A stretch of DNA of 64,000 nt from Cyclobacteriaceae bacterium (GCA_022841475.1 JALHRJ010000002.1:1-64000); one strand, 5' to 3'. Counted from the stretch's first letter, positions 43,501 through 52,864 are shown. A program made the numbers and translations. Notes: a model not told the origin generated them from the letters alone.

Positions 43501-44250
43501 TGATAATGGCGGGAAGTTATCGCCGTTAACCCAAACTGGTCTGAATGAAGTTTGAATAGCACCACCACTATCTGTGATAGTACAGCGAACGATATGAAAA
43601 CCTTGAGGTAAGTTAAAAGTCAAACTAGGGTTTGTTAAAGGATGACTAACATTGGTAGCACTCGCAGGTAATTGCCATAATACACTGCTGATGGTTTTGT
43701 TATTCCAACCAAAAGAGTTGCTTGTATCAAATGATAATGTGCCTAAACCCGTTATTTCATCCGCCCAAACTTGTCGCCAACTTCCAATATTGCAAACCGG
43801 AGATGGATTGCTGCCACTTCCATCGTAAGGAATATCAAACTTCTTGTAAAATCGACCATCCTTAATGCGCGATAATAACGCCCATAAAGGCTGAAATGTA
43901 TAAACCGTCACAGACTGTCCGGCTGTTAACCCAAAAGCCTGATTAACCGCCATACCACTGTCTCCGCGTGACTTACCATCGATAAATAAAGTGTTGCTGG
44001 TAGCAGTTAAACGTGCTACGCCGTAAGTTACTATATTTGAACCACTTCGAACAACAAAAAGCTGACCGATTTTTATATTTTGCCAATTTGAATTAGTCCA
44101 AGTTACGCCAAAACTGCCAATGGGATAATTAACAACAGTGCTGCTAACTGTTCCTTGTGCAACAATTTCTGCTGGAAAATAATTAACCACTGGCCTCGTG
44201 ACATGCATGTTACCACGCAGTTTGTTTTGATCGCCTATTGGGATGGGCAT
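40552..44250 (-). CDS. Large tail-tip protein, 1232 aa
   Basis: By size, and by position two genes after the tape measure, this is the tail hub or tip protein that sits between distal-tail protein and fibres. The first 700 residues alternate strands and turns typical of hub domains (RDPNIETNNFRNQVDERMTL; LFALMYDGSQTTAVASIAPG). The rest includes kelch- or sialidase-like repeats of the form W(T/N)xVxxG with ITSGYSEG, ITSGYDT and an RSTNGTTWNS unit, which suggests a beta-propeller for glycan binding. No peptidase motif is seen. Confidence 0.75.
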   Translation of the reverse strand: MPIPIGDQNKLRGNMHVTRPVVNYFPAEIVAQGTVSSTVVNYPIGSFGVTWTNSNWQNIKIGQLFVVRSGSNIVTYGVARLTATSNTLFIDGKSRGDSGMAVNQAFGLTAGQSVTVYTFQPLWALLSRIKDGRFYKKFDIPYDGSGSNPSPVCNIGSWRQVWADEITGLGTLSFDTSNSFGWNNKTISSVLWQLPASATNVSHPLTNPSLTFNLPQGFHIVRCTITDSGGAIQTSFRPVWVNGDNFPPLSEKFGFEIGSDQQDRKGRNVSLNVFGDFYDTTFLPGAAMHISEIAYFDGSTLSSGILTDNYVGFSNDSSETYDYVKGEKATQFNLNSPYTWLGIIPMVSQAIVEVASPADWTDIAPGLGTSNFIAWYLLKHHSSFLDMFDYFPLTESNPPRKLNWGLNGSTLGEYLEQCSSVFGGNIGCVSDGSLYLRRDPNIETNNFRNQVDERMTLKIDPDTDVSDIVSAPEIPMNFFNSTGQIRLFALMYDGSQTTAVASIAPGYTQMQAAGSSDEDSFIVKPTQDSLFLAGQNAVNVYAGHLLAKQNTAIKEVSLALNRNMDVFDPAKMLWFRLQLPAVWSPRRNVTFNSRVLPVSIDRAWEKSDGAAWIKNVSVTVAPETFGQPGETYNIDTGAGTQYDPVIPPTLEEEEELNSSLGFLIAIDDDGYIARSFNGENWEAINGVVTGKFQDIAFDYYSNYITSGYSEGTLGAWAAVATESIESSGIYDAIEVWYTTDLISANVPTWTRQYFSGVNSDITNSVRIISSKTVQDYLAVAVHDTNGTTVLRSTNGTTWNSVSAGTTIGGAAGAINEPVDITFDGNRVITSGYDTITGKWKLAYANSLSSNFNFITNSELSDVPWPAIEVNGSNVYATKIATGLNPETTEYKFYVEDVSGVPTVRKRKRVFSGMGFTDSFDPSEMEMLIDGTPIEDPRLITAWSPGTPAQDWIYPTAAVPGTSTQLRGWLLKDAGYTSQKVKATVTFNLNGRGELSTASYNGDTLSKSTAPTSWGVVDAMGRYISNGIEVNGTSGLMYSDADLFNRIEANSFFDEVNYNYSGIAIPEVTQVKLIFDYVSAGGTGNYPPAMIYDATVTFSEVETIIPTLYRVSGYTGGSPTFTNISPASGACPVNPYSMSGDEIATNTVRAAIRYPGFRKYLGVSTNSGTTWTVASNSGFYQGLKQISNFGLLWGYQFISFSEDNFVSADSLYGNWLQAINGDSEYIKVVKAAL

Positions 44251-44289
44251 AGTTTATTGTAACCTTTATTTCGTTCGATTTCAAACGTT

Positions 44290-45906
44290 TTATAAACTGT
44301 ATTTTGCGATTAGATAATTGTGCAAATTAGTTAAATCGGCGGGAGATAAATTGTTATTATATACGATAATTTCGTAAATTCTACCATTATAATAACCAGC
44401 GCTTCCGGTATGGTGAGCGCCAATAGTCGCATTATTAACAGAAGAAACACCCGAAGCACTTACGGGAGTTCCGGTTGAAACTCCGTCTAACCAGAATGCT
44501 TTACCATTTGCATCGTTGACAAATTTATATGTATAGGCTTGTAATCCACTTTGTGCTGTAGCAAACTTGGTATAGGTACTCCCATCGCGAATAGCAACTG
44601 AATCTAAAAATCCAATTTCATTATCAATATGATAGAAACCAAATGTCCCACCACCTCCATTCGTGAATGACACTAAAACTTCATTATCTGTTGCTCCGCC
44701 TGAGTTAACTGCATCGTGAACAACGATAACAGATAAATCCATGTTGTTTCCAACAAGACTGCTAACATTGAAATATTGGCTACTGCCACCAGTAAATTCA
44801 ATATATGGCAAACCATTAATGCCACCTGTTTTGTATACGGGGCGATTTGCTAATGTATTCTGTTCAGCGTCGTAAGTATTTATTGTTTGATCTAACCATA
44901 ACTGAACAGGGTCGTTATTAATTGCTAATGTATTACTGTCTTTATAAACCAACTGATCAGATTTGTACCACATGAAGATGTTACTAATGGCAAATGGTGA
45001 CCAAGCAAGTATATTCAAATTCGTACTGTTGTTATTGTTAGCAGCATTTTGATCACCCGTTGTATTAACTGTAAAAAGACTGACATTATTGCTTGAAACT
45101 ACTTTTGGTAACAAATTAACGTTAATAATTGATGAATTACTTAAGCTGTTAATTGTATTGGTATGTGTCAACCGAATATGTGTAACAGTTGATAAGTCAC
45201 CCGGTGGTGTCCCACTATAACTCACTCCGTTATTAACGCTGTATTCGATATTTGTATTTGCACCAGTATAACTTACGTATTGAAAATTGTTTGGAATGTC
45301 ATAAACAATTACACTGTCATCGAATGTACTGCTGTCACCGACATTATCGATTCGCACAAGGATTGTGAATTCGTCTTCATCGTACAAAGAAGGTGGATAT
45401 GTAACCGTCAATGTTACATCCGGCCCATTGGGCGCAATTTTATATGCCGAAAATGCGATTTGTAAATCACTATAACCGCCTAGTGTAGCTTCTGCCTCAC
45501 CATCAAAGTTAGCAAATTGACCGAAACATTGATATGTTTCCCATTCGCCCGTAGCGCGGTTATAAGTTTGAACAGTTAACTTGTTACTCCACCCGCGATA
45601 AAAAAAAGTGTCGTTAACAAAATTGGGATTAAAGTAAGTTTCTTGTAAGTGTTTAACCATCTGCGGCGACAAGTTGACCATAGGCCACTTAAAAATTAAA
45701 CCACCATAACCAAAACGTTGTCCGGTTGGTGTATCAACAAAACGCGCAGGTCTGACTATATCTGCTGCATTTCCAGGTCTAATCCAGCGTCTTCCATTTG
45801 CCATATCGGTTTGAATCGGAAGATTGTTGACTTTTGTTCCTTCGGTGTACAATTGAGCGCGGCTTTTCCAGCCTTCGATTATCCAGAAGCCTTTTTCAGT
45901 TGCCAT
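44290..45906 (-). CDS. Distal tail-like protein with LamG domain, 538 aa
   Basis: Follows the tape measure without a gap, the usual place of the distal tail protein. Residues 1-165 resemble a tail-tube/distal-tail beta barrel (FGYGGLIFKWPMVNLSPQMV; FANFDGEAEATLGGYSDLQI). Then a DUF11/CARDB-like domain (about 165-300; VRIDNVGDSSTFDDSVIVYD; IRLTHTNTINSLSNSSIINV) and a C-terminal concanavalin/LamG-type sandwich (about 310-538; YIEFTGGSSQYFNVSSL; INEIIVYNNN-like end). The last two probably bind carbohydrates on the host surface. 39 bp of spacer precede the tip gene. Confidence 0.77.
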   Translation of the reverse strand: MATEKGFWIIEGWKSRAQLYTEGTKVNNLPIQTDMANGRRWIRPGNAADIVRPARFVDTPTGQRFGYGGLIFKWPMVNLSPQMVKHLQETYFNPNFVNDTFFYRGWSNKLTVQTYNRATGEWETYQCFGQFANFDGEAEATLGGYSDLQIAFSAYKIAPNGPDVTLTVTYPPSLYDEDEFTILVRIDNVGDSSTFDDSVIVYDIPNNFQYVSYTGANTNIEYSVNNGVSYSGTPPGDLSTVTHIRLTHTNTINSLSNSSIINVNLLPKVVSSNNVSLFTVNTTGDQNAANNNNSTNLNILAWSPFAISNIFMWYKSDQLVYKDSNTLAINNDPVQLWLDQTINTYDAEQNTLANRPVYKTGGINGLPYIEFTGGSSQYFNVSSLVGNNMDLSVIVVHDAVNSGGATDNEVLVSFTNGGGGTFGFYHIDNEIGFLDSVAIRDGSTYTKFATAQSGLQAYTYKFVNDANGKAFWLDGVSTGTPVSASGVSSVNNATIGAHHTGSAGYYNGRIYEIIVYNNNLSPADLTNLHNYLIAKYSL

Positions 45907-48900
45907 TTATGAAACCGACTCCCTCACTACTTCAATCAATGTTTGTTGCATTGATATAAGCTGCGAACGAATTTCTTCTCGCGTTATATCACTGCCAACC
46001 TGAATGCTTTGTATGTTCATATTCATCCCTGCTTGTAATTTACTTATTGCTCCAATTAGCGCTCTTGTATTAATTCCATCCTGATTGTTTGGCATGGCAT
46101 TTAACATTTTAGTTCCACTTGGTAATATGCTATTCGTAAATTCTCGTGTAAATTTCTTCGCAATATCATCCGGGATTCCCTTGCTTTCATCAAACGGAAA
46201 AACCAATTCTGGGATATTGCCTTCGCCAGCAATTAACGATGTCGGACGATTAATAAACGCGCCTTTTGCTGCCAAAACACCCGGTCTATTTCCAGTCCCA
46301 ACTGTACCACCACGATTGTTATTGTTGCTACTTCCCGATGAACCAGAGCCAGAACCACGATTACGATTACTTGAACTGCTTGAACTGCTTGAACCACCCA
46401 TGCTATTAATGCGATTGAGTGCATTTTGTGCTGAGTTAATCATTGAATTTGAAAGATCATTATATATGATCGCGGTTCTGATCGTTCCTATTTTACCGAT
46501 TGACTCAATCATGTTTAGTGTTTGTTGATAAAACCCGGTAGTTTTCCCCTTGAACACATTCCCATATTCATCAATGCTGGTTATACTAGCATCATAAACT
46601 GATTGTTGTTTTTCTAGCGATGTAACATTGGCTTCATCTTCTAATAACTGCATTTCAGATAAATATTCTGAATTTTGGGTTTGAAGTGTATCTAACCCTT
46701 CACCCTGAGTGGTTGCTTGGGTTGCGTAACTATCTGATAATATTGTGTTTTGCCCATCAAGTCCGGTTTGGGTTGTTTGACTCTGATCATAAAAATGATC
46801 ACTTAAGGCATCAATATCCTTATCTTCTTGTGTTCGGCGCTGTGTATATAAATAATCGTAACCTTCAAGTATGCTTTGATTTTGTGCATCGGTTTGATTT
46901 TCAAGTTCACTTAAGGTTTCGTCACCACGATTTCGTATTACAGTTTGTTGCGCCGATGCTTGACGATTTATTTCAGATTGAGTTTGATAACCGAATTCAG
47001 TTGCTTGCAGTCCTAAATCATTATAATATTGTTGGTTTTCTTCAATAATATCGTCGTAAACTGTACCACTTCTTGCTATTTCGCGTCTAGCTGCGCCATC
47101 ACTTCCATATTCTAATTGGTTACTGTATTCGCTGTTAGCAATAGATGCAGCAATAGCTTCTTGTTGTTCAATAAGTTTGCCAAGCGTGATTTTATCCATC
47201 GCTGACAATTCAATTGTCTGATCTTGTGGTGTTGTTAAGAATGATCGCGACAAACTCATTAACGCATTATAAGATGATTGTTCGGCTGTTGTTAAAGTCC
47301 CACCAGAATCCATGATTTGCTTGAGTCTTCCCAACTCATTCATCACGAGTTCCTGATAGCCTTGTCTCTCAGTTTGGTCAATACCGCCAGACATTCCCTG
47401 TCTTAAGCGATTGTATTCTTCTTTAACCGCGTTCATGTCACCCAAGAAACTGGTAATTAACGCTTCGCGCTGATTGTAGTATTCCAGTTCAAGTGTGAAT
47501 GCATCGTTTAGTTCTTTACGTCGTTCGGCTAAGCGCTCAAGTCGGTCTTGATCTTCAATGGCGCGATCAGCGTCTAACTCTCGTTGTTTCTCTTCAAAAT
47601 CACGCACCATTTTTGCGCGAGATTCTTTGTAAGCGTAATCTTCCTCAATTAACTTGGCTGCAAATGCATCTTTCGCCTGTTGCAAATCCATTTGATATTG
47701 CTTCTGGCGTTCTGCCTGTTGTTCTTGGAAGTTAGCAATTGCCTGCGCTTTGCTTTCTTCGTATTCTTGTTGTCTATCCGCTTTGTCTTTGGCGCGTTGT
47801 TCTTCTTTTTCGGCTTGTTGTTCAGTGAAATCCTTACGCTCTTGCATCAGGCTTTCGTTATATTCTTCTTCAGCTTCCTTATTTTCTTTTTCGCCTTGTC
47901 GTTGTAATTTGAAAAATTGTAAAGCGTCGTTTGATAATTCGGCTTCAAAAAGTTGTTCTTGTAAATCTTTTTGACGCTTAATCTTTGCCTTGTTATAATC
48001 CTCTTCCATTTTAGCAAGACGTTTCTGGTAATCTTCATTACTCTTGTCTTGCTCTTCGCGCCACGATTCTTCTTCTTCGACAATTCCTTCGCGGAATTCA
48101 GTGTCGATGTCGTTCAGGTTTTCATTAAGCTCTACTTTAGCACTTTCAACTTCCGAATTATAATCAGATTCGGCTTTTTGCAATTCGCGCAAATGATCAA
48201 GTCGCATACTACGAACTTTTTCATTGTACTCAGTTTCAGAGCCAGCTAATTCATCAAGGTGTTCTTTAAGCGCTTGTTTATCTTGTTCGTTTCGTTTTTC
48301 TTGTGCATCGCTTGTTTCTTCATCGTATGATTTCTGAAGATCATTTAGATCGTTTTCCAGCTTGGTTTGTTTTTCAAGCATCTCAACCCGCGCATCAATC
48401 AGGTCATTTTCATATTTAGCCATATTCTTAATGGCTTCTTGACCCGATTCAAGTACAACATTCATTTGGCGAGTTCTTTCGACTGCTTCTGGAATGTAGT
48501 CGCGTGTTAATAATTCAAGTTGTCTGTTCCATTCGGATATGTCTTTGTTAAGCTGACCAATTTCTTCACCAGCCGCACCCATAATGTACGTGTTTTCATC
48601 CCAGAATGTAATGGTTTCGGTCATTACTGTTCGGAAAACATCCCATGTGCTGGTTAATGCCAATGCATTATCAGCTAAAGATTGTCGCTTAGTTTCAGCC
48701 GCCTGAATTTCATCCATAATCGAGTCAATTTGATCGTTAACAGCACCAATCGACCCTTTCTTGATGATTTCATTGAGTTTTATAGTGGCTTCGGCTTCTT
48801 TCATCAACAAATCGCGACGTTTTTGGATTTGTTCGGCGGACTTACCCATCGCTAAGTCGTATAATTCAAACCCGACCTGAACTCCTTGTATCGCTGGCGC

Positions 48901-50511
48901 AATTTTTCCTAAGCCTTTTTCCATAAAGCCTAGTGCTTTTGATGCAAATCCAGAGCCTTTAGCAAAACCGCCCATGATTTTTTGGAAGCCAGTTAATTGA
49001 CCGCCGCCAGCCTTAATCGCATTATTTTGTGCAAGGATAGATTTACCCCAATCGCCTATTGAATTTGAGCTATCCTTTAACGAATTTTGCATATTCGAGA
49101 ATTGCGCGCTAGTTTCAGATTGACGTTGTGCAATCGCGCCAATTCCTGTTACTAATTCACCAAGTGATACTGTGGTTCTACCTAATGCACTATTTGTATC
49201 ACTGAGTGTTGTATTCCACAATTGAACTTTATCGAGGTTAATCCCGATTGTTTCTGACATGGACTTAATTGAATTGGAAACACCCGCAATATTTTTAAGC
49301 GCTGGCCCAATGGCCGCAGCACCTTGATTACGTAAACCGAATTGCAAATCAGAACGCTGTAAGGTGCGCTGTTCTTTCAACCAAGTATTTTGCTCCTGAA
49401 TCTTCTTGGTTAAATCGTCGTACTTTCCCTTCATTATCTCAAGGACGCCAGGGTCGTTAGTTTCCCTGAATGCCCTTGCCAATAAAACCTGTTCACCTTT
49501 CATCCGCCCAATAGAATCAATAGCTGTGTCATATTCGCTCTCGACATCCTGAGCTATCGCTTTTAAACCCTTGTTGCTTAATTGTTTCTGGCTTAACCCT
49601 AGTTTCTCATTGGCTTCAAGCGATTCAATTGCGCCTTGTTTTTGTGCATCCCAATATTGAGTAATTTGATCGGTTGACATTGTGCTTAACAAGGATTTGT
49701 ATTGCTTGTCAAGCATTGACATACGTTCGCTTAATGCTTTTTGTAATTGTGGGTCAGAAGTTTGACGAATAGAAATTTCAAGAGAAGTAATTGTGTCGTC
49801 TAACTCTTTAACTTTGTCGTTAATAGTTGTGTAATTTTTAGGAGTTTCTTTGATTGCATTGTTGTAATCTTCAGCGGTTTGTAGCAATTGCTCGGTTGGC
49901 GCATTTTCAAAACCGAATGCAAGTCCTTTTGCAACCTGAGCTTGTGCAGCAACAATTTCAGGTAATGTTTCATTGAGTTCACGAATATTTGAAGTCGTTT
50001 GCGATACAGTTGATCTGAAACTTTTCCACTCTTTGACATCTTTGGCTTGTAATTGTTGCGTTTTAACTGTACGCAATTCACCCGACAATTTTACCAGATT
50101 TTGGTTCATTGTCTCGTATAAATCATTAAAGTTTATAGATGTTTCGTTGGATGTTGCTGTAACAGAAGTTAATTCGCTGTTAATATTCGACGTTGTATCA
50201 GTTATCTCCATGTATAACTGTTTCATTGTCGTCAAATCTTCAGCGAATACTTTTTTGTCTTTAGATGCTTGCCTTGTAGCTTTATAGTTTTTTTCGAAGG
50301 ATTCAGTTATCCCACTAATTTGCTGCTGTAATTGTTTGATCTTGTTCTGATCACCCGCCATTGCATCAGCAAAATTAGGAGCTTTCCTAATATCGTTTAA
50401 TTCTTGTTTGGTTTTTTCGAGATAATCGATAATTTCCCCGAAAGTGTTAAATAACTTTCCGGTTTCTGGTACGGTTATCCCAATCAGTATGTCATTACTA
50501 CCAGTAGTCAA
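45907..50511 (-). CDS. Tape measure protein, 1534 aa
   Basis: The longest virion gene, directly after the chaperone pair with the frameshift. The N-terminal 500 residues are helical. A hydrophobic patch follows (about 500-560; GFASKALGFMEKGLGKIAP, VGFELYDLAM). Then a very long charged coiled coil (about 690-1000) rich in Glu, Lys and Gln, and a Ser/Gly/Asn-rich linker near 1395-1425 before a conserved tail-end segment (AKGAFINRPTSLIAGEGNIP), seen at the C-terminus of many tape measures. At ~0.15 nm per residue the tail would be about 230 nm long, a general scaling. Confidence 0.93.
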   Translation of the reverse strand: MTTGSNDILIGITVPETGKLFNTFGEIIDYLEKTKQELNDIRKAPNFADAMAGDQNKIKQLQQQISGITESFEKNYKATRQASKDKKVFAEDLTTMKQLYMEITDTTSNINSELTSVTATSNETSINFNDLYETMNQNLVKLSGELRTVKTQQLQAKDVKEWKSFRSTVSQTTSNIRELNETLPEIVAAQAQVAKGLAFGFENAPTEQLLQTAEDYNNAIKETPKNYTTINDKVKELDDTITSLEISIRQTSDPQLQKALSERMSMLDKQYKSLLSTMSTDQITQYWDAQKQGAIESLEANEKLGLSQKQLSNKGLKAIAQDVESEYDTAIDSIGRMKGEQVLLARAFRETNDPGVLEIMKGKYDDLTKKIQEQNTWLKEQRTLQRSDLQFGLRNQGAAAIGPALKNIAGVSNSIKSMSETIGINLDKVQLWNTTLSDTNSALGRTTVSLGELVTGIGAIAQRQSETSAQFSNMQNSLKDSSNSIGDWGKSILAQNNAIKAGGGQLTGFQKIMGGFAKGSGFASKALGFMEKGLGKIAPAIQGVQVGFELYDLAMGKSAEQIQKRRDLLMKEAEATIKLNEIIKKGSIGAVNDQIDSIMDEIQAAETKRQSLADNALALTSTWDVFRTVMTETITFWDENTYIMGAAGEEIGQLNKDISEWNRQLELLTRDYIPEAVERTRQMNVVLESGQEAIKNMAKYENDLIDARVEMLEKQTKLENDLNDLQKSYDEETSDAQEKRNEQDKQALKEHLDELAGSETEYNEKVRSMRLDHLRELQKAESDYNSEVESAKVELNENLNDIDTEFREGIVEEEESWREEQDKSNEDYQKRLAKMEEDYNKAKIKRQKDLQEQLFEAELSNDALQFFKLQRQGEKENKEAEEEYNESLMQERKDFTEQQAEKEEQRAKDKADRQQEYEESKAQAIANFQEQQAERQKQYQMDLQQAKDAFAAKLIEEDYAYKESRAKMVRDFEEKQRELDADRAIEDQDRLERLAERRKELNDAFTLELEYYNQREALITSFLGDMNAVKEEYNRLRQGMSGGIDQTERQGYQELVMNELGRLKQIMDSGGTLTTAEQSSYNALMSLSRSFLTTPQDQTIELSAMDKITLGKLIEQQEAIAASIANSEYSNQLEYGSDGAARREIARSGTVYDDIIEENQQYYNDLGLQATEFGYQTQSEINRQASAQQTVIRNRGDETLSELENQTDAQNQSILEGYDYLYTQRRTQEDKDIDALSDHFYDQSQTTQTGLDGQNTILSDSYATQATTQGEGLDTLQTQNSEYLSEMQLLEDEANVTSLEKQQSVYDASITSIDEYGNVFKGKTTGFYQQTLNMIESIGKIGTIRTAIIYNDLSNSMINSAQNALNRINSMGGSSSSSSSSNRNRGSGSGSSGSSNNNNRGGTVGTGNRPGVLAAKGAFINRPTSLIAGEGNIPELVFPFDESKGIPDDIAKKFTREFTNSILPSGTKMLNAMPNNQDGINTRALIGAISKLQAGMNMNIQSIQVGSDITREEIRSQLISMQQTLIEVVRESVS

Positions 50512-50515
50512 AATC

Positions 50516-50910
50516 TTATCCTTCGGAGTGATTCTTTTTCTTTATGCGCTCTCTTTCTATCATAGCGCGATTTTCTTCGGCATGTAATTTATAGGCGTCT
50601 GGGTTCTCGTTGAAGGCTTCCCACTGCTCGTACATCTTCATCACCGGAGAATTATTGTGTTGGTGACTATATAAATGCATAGCAAGTTTCATGTCAGATA
50701 TATAACGTGGGTCATATTTTCCGACTTGTTCCTGATTAGGCAACTCTTTAAATCCCGACATTGCCCATAACCAAAAACCTATTTGAATAATCTCGAATGG
50801 ATAATCAAATTCCCATTGTTCTGGTTCACCAAATGTTCCTTGACCGTCGCTGTTGATCGATTTGAACCATTCTCGTGCTTCTTTTTTGAATGTTGAGCGA
50901 CGGTTAATTA
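50516..50910 (-). CDS. Tail assembly chaperone, frameshift extension (gpT-like)
   Basis: In the -1 frame after the slippery site the sequence continues LINRRSTFKKEAREWF and runs 131 codons to a stop 4 bp before the tape-measure start. An internal ATG at 50761 exists, but the open frame extends back to the overlap, and the arrangement matches the G-T pair of lambda-like phages. The extension is basic near the end (RERIKKKNHSEG). It should be made only as a fusion with the upstream protein, giving about 281 residues. Confidence 0.78.
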
Positions 50911-51360
50911 GTTTGGGTCTGTTTCATCCTCGGCAATTTCTTTTTCTTCAACGGGTTTCCAAATTTTGTGAGCATCTTCAATTGCATCTTGGTATGTATT
51001 TGTTAGCGGGTTTGGGATGTTGCGAATATAATATAAATAACATTCAACGTCATCTTCGCCATTACTAATCTTTTTCCACCATGTTTCAAGGTTTTTGTAT
51101 TCTTCTGGCACATCTGCTGTAAAGTTAAAATACATCGCCCGTGTATATACAGCGCGTTGTGCATAATTCAGCGTGAAAATTCCATCGTCGCGTTCCGTTA
51201 CTTGACGAATTTTAGTTGACATATTAATAGATTGAAGGTCAAACTCGACTTGACGCCACCCAAATATATCAACCGTAACCATATCGTAAAAAAACGTTCT
51301 CCGTTTATTTTCCGGTTTAACTTCAGGAATTGTCACAACACTAAGCTCCTTTTTAGCCAT
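50908..51360 (-). CDS. Tail assembly chaperone (gpG-like)
   Basis: 150 aa, located between tube and tape measure genes and ending in the slippery heptamer. Sequence is not conserved enough to recognise directly (FFYDMVTVDIFGWRQVEFDL; NIPNPLTNTYQDAIEDAH), but position, size, acidic tail and frameshift fit the chaperone that coats the tape measure during tail assembly. AAGGAG-like site precedes the ATG. Confidence 0.78.
   Translation of the reverse strand: MAKKELSVVTIPEVKPENKRRTFFYDMVTVDIFGWRQVEFDLQSINMSTKIRQVTERDDGIFTLNYAQRAVYTRAMYFNFTADVPEEYKNLETWWKKISNGEDDVECYLYYIRNIPNPLTNTYQDAIEDAHKIWKPVEEKEIAEDETDPN
50911..50917 (-). promoter_or_regulatory. -1 frameshift slippery site CCCAAAC
   Basis: The minus strand reads GAC CCA AAC TAA: a canonical X-XXY-YYZ heptamer directly before the stop codon at 50910-50908. 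Slipping one base back reads CCC AAA CTA ATT AAC and joins the chaperone extension frame. The stop immediately after the A-site codon should increase pausing and slippage. Confidence 0.88.
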
Positions 51361-51366
51361 AATTTT

Positions 51367-51723
51367 TTATTGTCCTTTTTTGTTTTTATTATTTGTTACA
51401 ACAGACTGATCAGCTTCCACAACATGCTCAACTGATGCGACTGTAGCTGCGACTACTTCGGCAGGCACTTCGGTAATTGTGTTGTTAGGATTTTCGCCAA
51501 TCAAATCAAGGAATTCTTCCAACACGATGTCGGGCAACTGAATGATTCTAACCGGAAGTACACAAAAATAGTTACTATCTTTACCAAAATACATTGTTGA
51601 CGGAGTGGGATTTGATGCTCTGTTCCATACACCCCCGCCAATAGCAAAGTGTGTTGGGTATCTTTTTACAATCCCATCTGTGCCAATTACGCCAATTCTT
51701 TTATCATCAACTATTGGTGACAT
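51367..51723 (-). CDS. Hypothetical virion-module protein, 118 aa
   Basis: Not recognised. RIGVIGTDGIVKRYPTHFAI and YFGKDSNYFCVLPVRIIQLP lead to an acidic, Val/Ala-rich C-terminal half ending in NNKNKKGQ. It lies between the tube gene hairpin and the chaperone gene; it might be a tail-terminator or tube accessory protein by position only. Confidence 0.62.
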   Translation of the reverse strand: MSPIVDDKRIGVIGTDGIVKRYPTHFAIGGGVWNRASNPTPSTMYFGKDSNYFCVLPVRIIQLPDIVLEEFLDLIGENPNNTITEVPAEVVAATVASVEHVVEADQSVVTNNKNKKGQ

Positions 51724-51849
51724 TTCTTATTCCTCGTATTATTTTAATCAAAAATGAGACTTATAACACACAATGTTATAACATAACTTGATTTAATTTT
51801 ACCACAGAAAACGAAATTTTCTTTGTTAACAGTTTTTGGGGATAGATAG

Positions 51850-51878
51850 ATCGAAGCAGGTTGATTTCCTGCTTCGAT
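51850..51878 (-). terminator. Strong hairpin after the tube gene
   Basis: ATCGAAGCAGG (51850-51860), loop TTGATTT, CCTGCTTCGAT (51868-51878), 21 bp beyond the tube-protein stop. No U-run follows on the minus strand, so it may be a partial terminator or an mRNA 3'-end stabiliser. The 51724-51849 part of this gap shows no gene. Confidence 0.6.
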
Positions 51879-51898
51879 ACCTGTTAACAACAGTGGCT

Positions 51899-52828
51899 TT
51901 AGCTTGTACGATATTCAGTTTCGTATAGAATACCAATATATTCATTGCCAGTGAACGCTACTGCCGGAGAAATAGGTGCAACAACAACGGCGCGGCTGCT
52001 TAATGTAACTGAGTTCGCGTTTGTCTGAACACCATTGATATACACCTGAACTCGTTGTGTAGCTGAGTTTGGAGAAGTATAATCAGCCTGAACACCAATC
52101 GGACGATAAGGAAGTGTAATGGATACTGTTGCAGCAGCAGCAGCAGGTCTGTAACCAACGGCATGAATCGGATAGTCGGTGATCATGTAAAAGTTTGGTG
52201 ATTCATTCTCGCTGAAGTCCAAACCTATCTCTCCTGCGGCTGTTGTTTCACCAAACGTCGGCCCCCAGGGCAAACGATCACCAATCGTCGGAACAATTGT
52301 GAAACCATAGTTACCTGCTGCTTGGAATGCTGGCGCACCTGCCACACCCTTCGGCGCAACCCAAACACGCGGAAGCACTGTGGTCAAGTATTTGTTCGCG
52401 CCCTTAGAGCCGCTTTCTTTCGACTGAATACGATAAACGATAGCCATCCAGCACTGAGGCGGGGTAGCTAACATGATATTCTCACCGAAATAATTTTGCA
52501 AACTGTTCAGTGTATTATCAATACTAGACTGGCTGGTCATCGCAATCAAGTCGCCTTCAATGGTTGAAAGCGTCAATTGGAATGTGCCAAGCGACGTTAT
52601 GCCATAGACATAGCTACCAGTCCATACATCACCGCCTGTAAAATCAATGACGGTTCTATCCGGCATTGCAATTTCGGCGCTTTGTGCATACTTAACGTAA
52701 TACGGGCTAACAACCGTACTAGCTGCAAACCCATCGCCCGCTGTACCTGCGTTATAACCTTCCTCAGTGACCAAGCCAATCAAGACTCGATATAAGCCGT
52801 GAGGATCACCAATTTTTATCTGTGCCAT
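51899..52828 (-). CDS. Major tail tube protein (probable)
   Basis: 309 aa. Position before the chaperone pair, its own extended -10 promoter and a strong hairpin after it point to a highly expressed structural protein. Features: VIDFTGGDVWTGSYVYGITS and LGTFQLTLSTIEGDLIAMTS resemble tube-fold strands, and a C-terminal immunoglobulin-like part (VSITLPYRPIGVQADYTSPN; RVQVYINGVQTNANSVTLSS) is common in tube proteins. AGGTGAG lies just upstream of the ATG. Confidence 0.77.
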   Translation of the reverse strand: MAQIKIGDPHGLYRVLIGLVTEEGYNAGTAGDGFAASTVVSPYYVKYAQSAEIAMPDRTVIDFTGGDVWTGSYVYGITSLGTFQLTLSTIEGDLIAMTSQSSIDNTLNSLQNYFGENIMLATPPQCWMAIVYRIQSKESGSKGANKYLTTVLPRVWVAPKGVAGAPAFQAAGNYGFTIVPTIGDRLPWGPTFGETTAAGEIGLDFSENESPNFYMITDYPIHAVGYRPAAAAATVSITLPYRPIGVQADYTSPNSATQRVQVYINGVQTNANSVTLSSRAVVVAPISPAVAFTGNEYIGILYETEYRTS

Positions 52829-52864
52829 ATAATCTCACCTTTTTTATTCTAAAACATCAATTTC

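Noticed and set aside
45907-50511. Many plus-strand open frames opposite the tape measure, such as 46085-46528 and 47680-48249
   Set aside because: They are antisense shadows of a repetitive coiled-coil gene, low in complexity and without ribosome sites.
50516-50761. Independent 81-aa gene
   Set aside because: The frame is open further upstream to the CCCAAAC site and fits the frameshift extension better; an internal start cannot be fully excluded.
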